Below are positions 1 through 7,743 of a DNA stretch of 64,000 nt, piece after piece. Position 1 is the first letter of the stretch, and every line of letters begins with the position of its first letter. Under the pieces are notes generated by a model. That model saw nothing but the letters and a program-made list of their open reading frames with translations, was not told where the DNA came from and made no database searches. The DNA comes from Pseudomonas fluorescens (GTDB lineage Bacteria > Pseudomonadota > Gammaproteobacteria > Pseudomonadales > Pseudomonadaceae). The stretch is taken from the NCBI RefSeq assembly GCF_003732425.1, contig NZ_MOBX01000003.1, positions 620,001-684,000 on the forward strand, in the 5' to 3' direction. A program made the translations under genes and the position numbers.

Positions 1-361
1 ACGATGCCTGCACCAGCGCGGGCACCAACGCCAGTACGCAGGCGATATAGCCCTTCATGTCCGCCGTGCCACGGCCGTACAGTTTGCCCTCGCGTTCGCT
101 CAGTTCGAATGGCGGCAGCGTCCACGGCTGGCCATCGACCGGCACCACATCGGTGTGCCCGGACAGCACGATGCCCGGTTGATCCACCGGGCCGATCGTA
201 GCGAACAGGTTGGCTTTGCTGCGCTCATCGTTGTAGATCAGCGCGCAAGGTACGTCGAAACCTTCGAGGTAATCGCGAACGAATTCGATTAGCTGCAAGT
301 TGGATTCTCGGCTGGTGGTGTCGAACGCCACCAGCGCCTTGAGCAGCTCGACGCTGTTCAT
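1..361 (-). CDS. argE: ArgE-like M20 peptidase (acetylornithine deacetylase family), partial
   Basis: The N-terminal 120 codons run off the left edge of the window. The start ATG at 361 overlaps the stop of the upstream DUF1028 gene as ATGA, so the two are translationally coupled. Visible M20 motifs are SGHTDVVPVDG (the metal-binding His and the Asp that follows it) and YGRGTADMKG (bridging Asp). The N-terminus MNSVELLKALVAFDTTSRES matches the ArgE/DapE type. The family hydrolyses N-acyl bonds of amino acids with two zinc ions in the cytoplasm. Sitting behind RidA, DUF1028 and an FMO-type gene, it is more likely a catabolic paralogue than the arginine-pathway enzyme, but this is inference. 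Confidence 0.85.
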   Translation of the reverse strand, partial: MNSVELLKALVAFDTTSRESNLQLIEFVRDYLEGFDVPCALIYNDERSKANLFATIGPVDQPGIVLSGHTDVVPVDGQPWTLPPFELSEREGKLYGRGTADMKGYIACVLALVPALVQAS

Positions 362-1035
362 CGATCATCCCCGGCCACGCCATAGCCCGGCGCTTTGGCC
401 GGGTCGAGGGCGCGATCGATGTAATCCTGAAGCTGCGGCGCATAGGCATCCCAGAGTTTTTGCAACTGGCCGATCGGGTCTTGATCGGCCCAGTCGACGC
501 GCAGGTTGACGATCGGCCAGGTCTGCTCGCCGACCACCACGACAGCGGCCGAATGCACCGGGCCGGCTTCACCGCCGAGGGCTTGCGCGGCGTGCAGGGC
601 TCTGAGCAGGCGATCAGCGAGTTGACCTTCGCCGTCCTCAAAGGCGCTGACCATGGCTTCGATCACCGAACGCCCGGCCAGCATGTTGCCGGCGGCGACG
701 CATTGCTCGCCGGTGACGGCATTGTGCACGCCGAGGGTTTGCGCACCGCTGAAATGTGCGGTCTGGCCGAGGTGGTTGATCGCGGTGATCTGGCGATATT
801 GGCTGTAACCGTTGCGCGTGAGGACTTTGTCCAGCGCATCGTCAGGGGCCAGGCCTTGCTCCATCAGCGCGAGGACTTCCGGGCCGAGGGACGGCAGGGT
901 AATGTTCTGGCTCGACACCGCGCCAACGCCCGGCAGCAGCCACGGGCAGCGCGCACCGACGGCGATGCTGGAGGAACTGATGGCGACACCGAACTGGCCG
1001 GTTTCGGCGCAGCGGGCTGCGATTGAAAAGGTCAT
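358..1035 (-). CDS. DUF1028 family protein
   Basis: This 225-residue protein starts MTFSIAARC and carries the family's N-terminal pattern, with Thr2 positioned like an Ntn-hydrolase nucleophile once Met is removed. The stretch SSIAVGARCPWLLPGVGAV and the following SSQNITLPSLGP are characteristic of DUF1028. The function is unproven; the fold suggests an amidohydrolase. A GGAG sits 8 nt before the ATG. The stop overlaps the ArgE-like start at 358-361. It lies downstream of RidA and an FMO-type monooxygenase, separated from RidA only by a REPIN, so the four genes probably form one operon. Confidence 0.85.
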   Translation of the reverse strand: MTFSIAARCAETGQFGVAISSSSIAVGARCPWLLPGVGAVSSQNITLPSLGPEVLALMEQGLAPDDALDKVLTRNGYSQYRQITAINHLGQTAHFSGAQTLGVHNAVTGEQCVAAGNMLAGRSVIEAMVSAFEDGEGQLADRLLRALHAAQALGGEAGPVHSAAVVVVGEQTWPIVNLRVDWADQDPIGQLQKLWDAYAPQLQDYIDRALDPAKAPGYGVAGDDR

Positions 1036-1062
1036 CTAATGAACTCCTTGTGTGTCTGGACT

Positions 1063-1137
1063 GGCCTCTTCGCGAGCAGGCTCGCTCCCACATGGAAATG
1101 CATTCCAAATGTGGGAGCGAGCCTGCTCGCGAAGGCC
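1063..1137. repeat. REPIN, family TGTGGGAGCGAGC, between ridA-like and DUF1028 genes
   Basis: Two inverted copies of the REP sequence GTGGGAGCGAGCCTGCTCGC face each other around a 13-bp centre. It lies inside a presumed operon and may act as an mRNA stabiliser or attenuator. Confidence 0.9.
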
Positions 1138-1155
1138 GCGGCTCGGTTTCCTGAC

Positions 1156-1572
1156 TTACTCAGGAATCACCGCAATCACATCAATCTCCATCAACCACTG
1201 CGGCTGTCCCAGCGCCGACACCACCAGCCCGGTGGAGATCGGGAACACGCCTTTGAGCCACTTGCCTACTTCGCCATACACCGCCTCGCGATAACGCGGA
1301 TCGATGAGGTACGTGGTGGTCTTGACGATATGGCTCATGTCACTGCCGGCTTCTTCGAGCAGTTGCTTGACGTTGCGCATGGCCTGTTCAGCCTGCGCGC
1401 GCGGATCCCCCAGGCCGACCAGATTGCCGTCGAAATCCGTGCCGACCTGACCGCGCACATACACGGTGTTGCCGGCACGCACGGCCTGGCACAGGTCGTT
1501 GTCCAGCGTCTGGTTCGGGTAGGTGTCCTTGGTGTTGAACATGCGGATGCGAGTGTGGGTGGGCTGGCTCAT
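1156..1572 (-). CDS. RidA/YjgF/Rid family protein
   Basis: The 138-residue product has the Rid-family layout, with the motif YVRGQVGTDFDGNLVG, the conserved central segment AQAEQAMRNVKQLLEEAG and the ending EIDVIAVIPE. Family members hydrolyse reactive enamine/imine intermediates. The start is set by AGGAG 7 nt before ATG 1572; a longer reading frame upstream overlaps the FMO gene and has no ribosome site. As the neighbour of an amine/N-oxidising type of monooxygenase and an amidohydrolase-like DUF1028 protein, it probably deals with imine products of that pathway. It lacks the usual Arg spacing of housekeeping RidA, so it is best called a Rid-subfamily member. Confidence 0.85.
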   Translation of the reverse strand: MSQPTHTRIRMFNTKDTYPNQTLDNDLCQAVRAGNTVYVRGQVGTDFDGNLVGLGDPRAQAEQAMRNVKQLLEEAGSDMSHIVKTTTYLIDPRYREAVYGEVGKWLKGVFPISTGLVVSALGQPQWLMEIDVIAVIPE

Positions 1573-1630
1573 GAAAGGCTCCTGAAGAAGGTTTGCCCGG
1601 CGCAATCGGCGCCGGCGCGAAAAAGGGATT

Positions 1631-2950
1631 TCAAGCGTCGACGGTGTCGGCGGCTTTGCTGTGGCTGTTCTGGTGCAACTCGGCTTCGCGCTGCTCGGCA
1701 TCGCGGTAGTCGAGGTACTTGCGCTGGGTGGCGATGTGGTCGGCGACATGTTTGGCGTCGTGCCAAACACCCCAGATAAACGATGAACCACGGCGCGACT
1801 GCCACGGCAGACCGAGGAAATACACCCCCGGCTCACTCGACACGCCGCGCTGATGCACCGGCTTGCCCTTGTCGTCGAAGGCTGCGACCTGCAACCACGA
1901 ATAATCCACGGCAAACCCGGTGGCCCAGATGATCGAAGTGACGCCAGCCTTGGCCAGATCGAGATCGACCAATGGGTTTTTCACGCAATCAGGATCCGGA
2001 TAGATTTCGCGCGCTTCTGGTTCTTCCGGCAGATCGAGGCCGTTGCGTTCGATGTAGGCGTCCGCAGCATCGAGCAGCGCCAGGTAGTTTTCGTCGCCGC
2101 GAGTGAGGTTGCCGAGCAGGTCTTGCTTGAAGGTCACCACGCCGTTATTGAACGATTCAGTCACGCCGACCAGGGTCATGCCGCGATGGGCCAGACCACG
2201 GAAATCGATGGTGCGACCGCCATGGGCGCCGCTGACCGCGATGGTCACGTGCTCACGCCCCGGTTTCATCGCCGCTTGATCCCACTCGCCGAGCACGCCC
2301 AGCCACCAGCAGAAATCCCGGTTGCGATAAGCGCGCGGCGGGCGGTCATGGGCGCCGACCGACAGGTAAACCTGCTTGCCAGAGCGTTGCAGCTCATCGG
2401 CGATCTGCACGCCGGAAGAACCGGCACCGACCACCAGCACTGCGCCTGCCGGCAGTTGCTGCGGGTTACGGTAGTCAGCGGAATGGATCTGCAACAAACG
2501 TTGGTCTTGCGGGGCAATCGCCGGGATCACCGGTTTCTGAAACGGTCCGGTCGCGGCGACTACGCGGCTGGCTTCGATCACGCCTTCAGAGGTCTCGACA
2601 GTGAACCCCGGGCGACCGACATTGCGCACCACGCTTTTCACTTCCACACCGGTGCGGATCGGTGCATTGAATTTCTTCGCATAGGCTTCGAAATAGTCGG
2701 CCACACGTTCTTTTGGGGCGAAACCGTCGGGATCGACGTCATCGAATTCCAGGCCGGGAAAGCGGTCGTGCCACGCCGGGCCGTTGGCCACCAGCGAGTC
2801 CCAGCGCCCGGTGCGCCAGCGTTCGGCAATGCGATTGCGCTCCAGCACGAGGTGCGGCACACCGAGTTTGCTCAGGTGCTCGCTCATGGCGACGCCTGCC
2901 TGGCCGGCACCCACGATCAGCGTGTCTGTTTTTATTATTTCAGGGGTCAT
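1631..2950 (-). CDS. Flavin-containing monooxygenase (FMO-like, NAD(P)H-dependent)
   Basis: The 439-residue protein has an N-terminal FAD-binding GAGQAG (residues 14-19), a VAATGPF segment near 131 and a second dinucleotide-binding GAGSSG (175-180) for NADPH. A C-terminal WATGF motif follows near 360. This is the layout of class B flavoprotein monooxygenases of the FMO/YUCCA type, which oxygenate N- or S-containing or indolic substrates. ATG 2950 is preceded by AGGA. It heads the minus-strand group RidA, DUF1028, ArgE-like, which suggests oxidation of a nitrogen compound followed by imine clearance and amide hydrolysis. The substrate cannot be read from the sequence. Confidence 0.85.
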   Translation of the reverse strand: MTPEIIKTDTLIVGAGQAGVAMSEHLSKLGVPHLVLERNRIAERWRTGRWDSLVANGPAWHDRFPGLEFDDVDPDGFAPKERVADYFEAYAKKFNAPIRTGVEVKSVVRNVGRPGFTVETSEGVIEASRVVAATGPFQKPVIPAIAPQDQRLLQIHSADYRNPQQLPAGAVLVVGAGSSGVQIADELQRSGKQVYLSVGAHDRPPRAYRNRDFCWWLGVLGEWDQAAMKPGREHVTIAVSGAHGGRTIDFRGLAHRGMTLVGVTESFNNGVVTFKQDLLGNLTRGDENYLALLDAADAYIERNGLDLPEEPEAREIYPDPDCVKNPLVDLDLAKAGVTSIIWATGFAVDYSWLQVAAFDDKGKPVHQRGVSSEPGVYFLGLPWQSRRGSSFIWGVWHDAKHVADHIATQRKYLDYRDAEQREAELHQNSHSKAADTVDA

Positions 2951-3162
2951 CTCTACATCCTTCCTAGCAAGGCAGTGGGATTCGGGCCGCTGTTGGCTTG
3001 TCCGTTTGGCTTGAGGTCAGACTAGGGAGGAGGGGGGTATCGGTAAAATATTATTAAGCTGGGATGTGAAGATAAAATTCTGATGCAGAGGGCTGAATGC
3101 CTTTAAATACGTGGCGTTGCGGCGGGGGGAAGCTACGCACGGCTATCAGCCAATGATGATTT

Positions 3163-3268
3163 TGTGGCGAGGGAGCTTGCTCTCGCTGGACTGCGCAGCA
3201 GGCCTGTCTTTTTTAAATCAAAAGAGCGGGCGCTTCGCGACCCGGCGGGAGCAAGCTCCCTCGCCACA
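3163..3268. repeat. REPIN, family TGTGGCGAGGGAGC
   Basis: Inverted copies of GTGGCGAGGGAGCTTGCTC flank a ~60-bp centre that contains a second internal imperfect palindrome. Apart from the FMO promoter region near 2951-3060, nothing else is visible in the 347-bp gap 2951-3297. Confidence 0.9.
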
Positions 3269-3297
3269 GGTGTGGTGTCAGGTTTGATTGAACGGTT

Positions 3298-4116
3298 TTA
3301 CCGGTCGAGAAACGCCAGCAAATCTTCATTCAACGCCTGCGCATGCGTCACCGCAAAACCATGCGGCGCCCCGGCGTAAACCTTCAGTTCAGCGCCCTTG
3401 ATCTGCGCCGCCGCCTGTTTGCCGGTGGTTTCGAACGGCACGATCTGATCGCCGTCGCCATGGATCACCAGGGTTGGCACATCGATCTTGGCCATGTCCG
3501 GGCGGAAGTCGGTTTCCGAGAACGCGGTCACGCAATCCACGGTGCCCTTGAGCGAAGCCAACAGAGCAATGTTCAGCGTTTGCGTGAGCACGCCGTCAGA
3601 GACTTTCTGGCCTTGGTTGGTGCCGTAGAACGGCGCGGCGAAATCGGCGATGAACTGTGCACGATCCTGCAGCAGGCCGGCCTTGATGCCGTCGAACACC
3701 GAGGTGTCGACACCCTGCGGGAAGTCGGCTTTCTTGCCGAACAGCGGCGTCACCGCGCCCAACAACACCAGACCGGCAACGCGCTCGCTGCCATGCCGGG
3801 CGATGTAGCGGCTGACGTCGCCGCCGCCCATGGAGAAGCCCACCAGCGTCACATCACGCAGGTCCAAGTGGTTGATCAGTTGCGCGATGTCATCGGCAAA
3901 GGTGTCGTAGTCATAACCGGTCCACGGCTGATCGGACCGGCCGAAACCGCGACGATCGAACGCAATGGTGCGATAGCCACGGCTGCTCAGGTATTCCATC
4001 TGGTATTCCCACATGTCGGCATCCAGCGGCCAGCCGTGGCTGAACAGCACAGGCTTACCGCTGCCCCAATCCTTGTAGTAAATCTCGGTACCGTCTTGCG
4101 TGGTGAAGGTGCTCAT
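3298..4116 (-). CDS. Alpha/beta hydrolase, non-haem chloroperoxidase-like
   Basis: The 272-residue protein has the oxyanion segment FSHGWPLDADMW, the nucleophile elbow GFSMGG (Ser95), a late Asp in the HGDGDQIVPF segment and His in GAPHGFAVTH, completing the triad. The HGWPL and GRSDQPW segments are typical of the cofactor-free haloperoxidase/esterase family. The start at 4116 is chosen over a longer frame because AGGAGTTTCC sits directly before it. It is transcribed away from the HxlR regulator at 4302, with a dyad at 4242-4260 in the shared region, so it is the likely target of that regulator. Family members act as esterases or perhydrolases; the true substrate is unknown. Confidence 0.88.
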   Translation of the reverse strand: MSTFTTQDGTEIYYKDWGSGKPVLFSHGWPLDADMWEYQMEYLSSRGYRTIAFDRRGFGRSDQPWTGYDYDTFADDIAQLINHLDLRDVTLVGFSMGGGDVSRYIARHGSERVAGLVLLGAVTPLFGKKADFPQGVDTSVFDGIKAGLLQDRAQFIADFAAPFYGTNQGQKVSDGVLTQTLNIALLASLKGTVDCVTAFSETDFRPDMAKIDVPTLVIHGDGDQIVPFETTGKQAAAQIKGAELKVYAGAPHGFAVTHAQALNEDLLAFLDR

Positions 4117-4241
4117 GGAAACTCCTGCGTCAGGGATCGCACGTTGTGCCGGAATGGCGACATTCACTATCAGCGCAAAGCGCTCCGGCTACTTGTATGC
4201 AGGTGCTGGTTTTGCGTCGGATCAATCGTGGATGGGCGCCA

Positions 4242-4260
4242 GAGTTGTATGATGCAACTC
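4242..4260. promoter_or_regulatory. Candidate HxlR operator (9-1-9 dyad)
   Basis: GAGTTGTATGATGCAACTC is an inverted repeat with a single mismatch per arm. It lies in the 185-bp region between the divergent hydrolase and HxlR genes, 42 bp before the regulator start. Winged-helix dimers of the HxlR family bind such dyads; the assignment is by position. Confidence 0.6.
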
Positions 4261-4301
4261 AAAGCCGCACGGCGGGGACTGAATCGAGGGAGTATGTCGA
4301 C

Positions 4302-4751
4302 GTGAAACGCAAAAGCTTGCAGGGCAATGCCTGCCCCGTTGCCCGGACACTGGACCTGATTGGTGACTGGTGGTCGTTGCTGATCATTCGTGACGCGCTG
4401 GACGGGATTCGGCGTTTCAATGATTTTCAGAAGAGTCTGGATATCGCCAAGAACATGCTCAGCGCGCGCCTCAAAGGTCTGGTGGAGCAGGGCATTCTGC
4501 AAGCGCTGCCAGCGGCCGATGGCGGCGCCTATAAGGAATACGTGTTGACCGAGCGCGGCAAAGCCTTGCAGACCGTGATCGTCGCGCTGTCGCAGTGGGG
4601 CGGTGAGTTCATGTATGCGCCGGGTGAACCGGGTTCGGTGATGGTTGATGCGCAAAACCGGCAGCCGATTCGCAAGCTGGAGTTGATCGCGGCCGATGGT
4701 CGCCTGCTTGCACACGATGGCGTCGCGACGCGACTGGGTGTTGAGCACTGA
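4302..4751 (+). CDS. HxlR-family transcriptional regulator
   Basis: A GTG start at 4302 gives 149 residues and is supported by GAGGGAG 9 nt upstream. The HxlR (PF01638) winged helix is clear: CPVARTLDLIGDWWSLLIIR followed by the recognition region FQKSLDIAKNMLSARLKGL. A ~50-residue C-terminal extension follows the wing. The Cys in NACPVARTL is the position that senses oxidants in some members. It is divergent from the hydrolase at 3298-4116 and probably controls that gene and itself through the dyad at 4242-4260. Confidence 0.9.
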   Translation: MKRKSLQGNACPVARTLDLIGDWWSLLIIRDALDGIRRFNDFQKSLDIAKNMLSARLKGLVEQGILQALPAADGGAYKEYVLTERGKALQTVIVALSQWGGEFMYAPGEPGSVMVDAQNRQPIRKLELIAADGRLLAHDGVATRLGVEH

Positions 4752-4762
4752 CGAACAAAGGT

Positions 4763-4812
4763 TTGACGCCAAAATGATGGCCAAATAATATTGCGCCACT
4801 ATTTTAATGTCA
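4763..4812 (+). promoter_or_regulatory. Sigma-70 promoter with flanking inverted repeat, copy 1
   Basis: TTGACG (4763-4768) and TAATAT (4786-4791) are separated by exactly 17 bp. An inverted repeat brackets the core: TGACGCCAAAAT (4764-4775) and ATTTTAATGTCA (4801-4812). The same arrangement with near-identical bases recurs at 5940-5989. The symmetry over the -35 and start region suggests an operator for one dimeric or tetrameric regulator. Confidence 0.7.
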
Positions 4813-4848
4813 TTCCTGGCTCCTGTCCTTAATCGAGAAACTTCGTCC

Positions 4849-5397
4849 GTGAATAAACGCGCATTATTGCCTCTGGCTGTGATTTTCACGCTGGCAGGCT
4901 GCCATTCCAATGTTCGGGATTCCTCTCCAAGCCTGCTGAAAGATGGTGTTCAACTGGGCCAGAACAAAGTGGCAACGGATGACCAGCACGCCAAGGTCAT
5001 CATGAAAGCCTCCGGTGGCACCAATCCGGTGGAGTTTTCCATCCGGCGTGCGGATGACCCTGATCGCCGAATGGAAGTGCTTGGCACGGTCGTCGATTCA
5101 GGTCGGGGCCACGTTTTCGGCTGGATCGCCAAACTCAATGAAGTGGCCAACAGCGCCACGGTCAAGCGCTTCCCGCAAGTGGAGGCACAAGCGGATGCCG
5201 GTAAGCCCTTTGAGGTTTCGGGGTATTCGAACAGCCGGGTTACGGCGGGTATTTATACCTGTGGGCCGCTGACCACTGTTTTCACTCCCGAGCGTGGCAA
5301 GGTCTACCAGGTGGAGTTCCAGTTCAGCGGTGAGCATTGCGAACAGCATGTTTATGACGTTACTCAACCCCGGCAGCGCACGCTCGTAAAAAGTTGA
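4849..5397 (+). CDS. Putative lipoprotein upstream of the TPS locus
   Basis: The 182-residue product starts at GTG 4849 (VNKRALLPLAVIFTLAGCHS); the lipobox LAGC is at residues 15-18, so Cys18 would be lipidated. An ATG at 4807 opens the same frame but lies inside the promoter repeat, too near the expected transcription start, and has no ribosome site, so it is rejected. The mature part has no family I can name; it contains several Cys-poor beta-type segments. It is transcribed from promoter copy 1 and lies 48 bp before a second lipoprotein gene. A role as accessory to the two-partner secretion system is inferred only from shared promoter sequence. Confidence 0.75.
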   Translation: MNKRALLPLAVIFTLAGCHSNVRDSSPSLLKDGVQLGQNKVATDDQHAKVIMKASGGTNPVEFSIRRADDPDRRMEVLGTVVDSGRGHVFGWIAKLNEVANSATVKRFPQVEAQADAGKPFEVSGYSNSRVTAGIYTCGPLTTVFTPERGKVYQVEFQFSGEHCEQHVYDVTQPRQRTLVKS

Positions 5398-5445
5398 GTC
5401 GGCATGCACAGCGCACTGAATTTATCGAAAAAAAGGAAATACCCT

Positions 5446-5856
5446 GTGAAACGGAATCTCTCCCTGGCACTTATTATTCTGGCCGCCACATTGTCTGGCT
5501 GCGCCACTACTAAGCCGGTCGTTGATCCATCGCTGGTCGGTTCATGGAAAGGTCAGCGCGACGAAAACGGAAAATGCCAGTTCATGTCCTGGAAAAACCA
5601 GTTCAACGCCGACGGTACTTTCTCCATCACCTTTTTCCGCGACGCCAAGCAGACACAGAGGGTGCAAACCGAGCATGGCACCTGGGCAGCTACCAATGGC
5701 AAGAGTGTGCTGAGAACCAATGGCGTCGCTGCGCCTGATATTTACACCTACAAGTTTACCGATGCTGACACGGTGCATTACGTCAATGTGGAGAAAGGTC
5801 CTTCGGCGGATTGCCAGGAAGATTATGCCTTTGATGAGCACCGTATTCGCGGGTAA
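5446..5856 (+). CDS. Small putative lipoprotein
   Basis: GTG 5446 is preceded by AAGGAAAT and gives 136 residues, VKRNLSLALIILAATLSGC, with lipobox LSGC. The mature domain has the pattern VGSWKGQRDENGKCQF...NADGTFSITFF...GTWAATNGKSVLRTNG. This resembles a small lipocalin-like or META-type beta-barrel found in many exported proteins. It directly follows another lipoprotein gene and precedes the TpsB gene by 155 bp, which carry the same promoter type. No specific function can be assigned. Confidence 0.8.
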   Translation: MKRNLSLALIILAATLSGCATTKPVVDPSLVGSWKGQRDENGKCQFMSWKNQFNADGTFSITFFRDAKQTQRVQTEHGTWAATNGKSVLRTNGVAAPDIYTYKFTDADTVHYVNVEKGPSADCQEDYAFDEHRIRG

Positions 5857-5939
5857 GCCAGTCAGAAGCATTGCGGAGCTGCAACGGCCCCGCTTGTTCA
5901 ATCCTTGATACAAACTCGACAAAAGGTCGAAACGATTGT

Positions 5940-5989
5940 TTGACGTCAAAATGATGGCCATCTAATATCGCGCCACTATTTTGATGTCA
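5940..5989 (+). promoter_or_regulatory. Sigma-70 promoter with flanking inverted repeat, copy 2 (TpsB promoter)
   Basis: TTGACG (5940-5945), 17-bp spacer, TAATAT (5963-5968). The inverted repeat TGACGTCAAAAT (5941-5952) / ATTTTGATGTCA (5978-5989) matches in 11 of 12 positions. The spacer and flanks are nearly identical to 4763-4812, including GATGGCCA and GCGCCACTATTTT, so both operons are probably under one regulator. Confidence 0.75.
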
Positions 5990-6011
5990 CTTTCGTATCG
6001 AGGGATCGAAC

Positions 6012-7718
6012 ATGTCCTCACCCGCCCTCGTGGCGAGGTTGTGCGTAGCGTTGCTGTGCCTGTCTCCACTCCAGATTGCCGCTGCGGCTCCTACACCCGG
6101 TGAAACCGACCTTATCCGTGACCGCCAGAATCGCCTGCTCGAAGAGCAGCAGCGGCGACTCGAAGAGCTCAAGGACCTGCCCGGCAAGGACGCCAAGCCT
6201 ACGCAACCGGCAGCCCCCACCGATACCCGCTGCTTCCCGATCAAAGACGTCGAGCTCAAGGGCGCCGACAGTCTTTCCGAGCGCGACAAGACTCGCCTGC
6301 TCAAACCCTACATCGGCGAATGCCTGGGCGTACCTCAGCTCAACGAACTGCTCAAGGTCATCACCGATTACTACATCGAGAAAGGTCTGGTCACCAGCCG
6401 CGCCTACTTGCCGCAGCAGGATCTGTCCACCGGCCACCTGCAAGTGCTGGTGGTCGAAGGCAAGCTCGAAGGCATGAAGGGTGCGGAAAACAGCCAGCTC
6501 TCGGAGCGCGAACTGGCAATGGCCTTTCCCGGCAAAACCGGTGAACTGGTCAACCTGCGCGAAATCGAGCAAATGGTCGATCAGCTCAATCGTCTGCCTT
6601 CGAACCAGGCAAAAATGGAGCTGGCGCCCGGCCAGAACGTCGGTGGCAGCGAAGTGCTGGTCAACAACACCCCGCAAAAGCCATGGCGAGTTGGGTTGTC
6701 ACGCAACAACGACGGCCAGCGCAGCACCGGTGAGCAGCAGTGGGGCACCACGTTTGACTGGGACAGCCCGTTGGGTCTGGCCGATCAACTGAGCCTGCGC
6801 GGCGGTCACGACGCGATGACCGATCACCAGCACACCTCCAACAATGCCATGCTCAATTACAGCTTGCCGTGGGGCTGGTGGACCTTCAGCTACACCTACA
6901 GCCAGAGCGAGTACCGCTCACAAATCGCCGCCAACGGCTACAACTTCAAACAGACCGGTGACAGCGAAAACCATCAGTTGCGCGCCGAGCGGGTGATCCA
7001 CCGCGACGCCGTCAGCAAGACCTCGCTGAGCACCGGCCTGTCGTACCTGCGCACCAACAGCTTCATCGAAGACAGCAAACTCAAGTTGAGTAGCAACCGC
7101 ATCAGCGAAGCGCAGTTCGGCTTCAACCACGGTCGCCGTGTTGGCAGTGCCTTCGTCAACTTCGACGCCGGTATGCAGGAAGGCATTGGCGCATTCGACG
7201 CACAGGGTAGCCATGACCCCGGCCCCGGTGAGCCGAATGCGCGCTACCGCAAATACACCGCCACCCTGAGCTACTTGCAGCCATTCAAACTCTGGGGCGA
7301 GTCGTTCAGTTTCAGCAGCCTGATGACCGGCCAGCGCAGTGAAGACGTGTTGTTCAGCTCACAGCGCACCAGCCTCGGCGGATCCTCGTCGATCCGTGGC
7401 TACAAGGATCAATCGCTGTCCGGCGACAGCGGTGGTTACTGGCGCAACGATCTGCGCTGGTCGCGTCCGGTGACCATCGAATGGCTGCAACCGGTGTTCT
7501 CCGAATACGGTACCAGCCTGGGTTACGACCAGGGTGTGATTCGCGGTGATCGCTACAACGGCAATCAGCACGGCCGTATGTCGAGCAACTCGCTGGACCT
7601 GTTCGCCCGTGGCAAATACGTCTCTGCCGGCGTGACCTTTGCCCATTCCCTGGAACGACCGGACGCGCTGACCGAGCGTGAAGCGCCGATCTACTTCCGT
7701 CTGGATTTCTTCATTTAA
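6012..7718 (+). CDS. TpsB outer-membrane transporter (ShlB/FhaC/CdiB family)
   Basis: The 568-residue protein exports its TpsA partner across the outer membrane. It has a signal peptide (residues 1-26, ending IAAAA), a Pro-rich/Glu-Gln-rich N-terminal helix region, and POTRA segments from about 73 to 230 (CFPIKDVELKGADSLSERDK, later NNTPQKPWRVGLSRNNDG). A 16-strand barrel follows, with the conserved loop-6 motif SSSIRGYKDQSLSGDSGG near residue 460. The C-terminus YFRLDFFI ends in Ile rather than the usual Phe. GAGGGA precedes ATG 6012 by 6 nt. The TpsA gene begins 25 bp after the stop. Confidence 0.95.
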   Translation: MSSPALVARLCVALLCLSPLQIAAAAPTPGETDLIRDRQNRLLEEQQRRLEELKDLPGKDAKPTQPAAPTDTRCFPIKDVELKGADSLSERDKTRLLKPYIGECLGVPQLNELLKVITDYYIEKGLVTSRAYLPQQDLSTGHLQVLVVEGKLEGMKGAENSQLSERELAMAFPGKTGELVNLREIEQMVDQLNRLPSNQAKMELAPGQNVGGSEVLVNNTPQKPWRVGLSRNNDGQRSTGEQQWGTTFDWDSPLGLADQLSLRGGHDAMTDHQHTSNNAMLNYSLPWGWWTFSYTYSQSEYRSQIAANGYNFKQTGDSENHQLRAERVIHRDAVSKTSLSTGLSYLRTNSFIEDSKLKLSSNRISEAQFGFNHGRRVGSAFVNFDAGMQEGIGAFDAQGSHDPGPGEPNARYRKYTATLSYLQPFKLWGESFSFSSLMTGQRSEDVLFSSQRTSLGGSSSIRGYKDQSLSGDSGGYWRNDLRWSRPVTIEWLQPVFSEYGTSLGYDQGVIRGDRYNGNQHGRMSSNSLDLFARGKYVSAGVTFAHSLERPDALTEREAPIYFRLDFFI

Positions 7719-7743
7719 TTTTTGCCTGCCCCGAGATTCTGAT

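Noticed and set aside
4807..4848. Upstream ATG start for the first lipoprotein
   Set aside because: It lies inside the conserved promoter repeat and has no ribosome site; it would also bury the lipoprotein signal.
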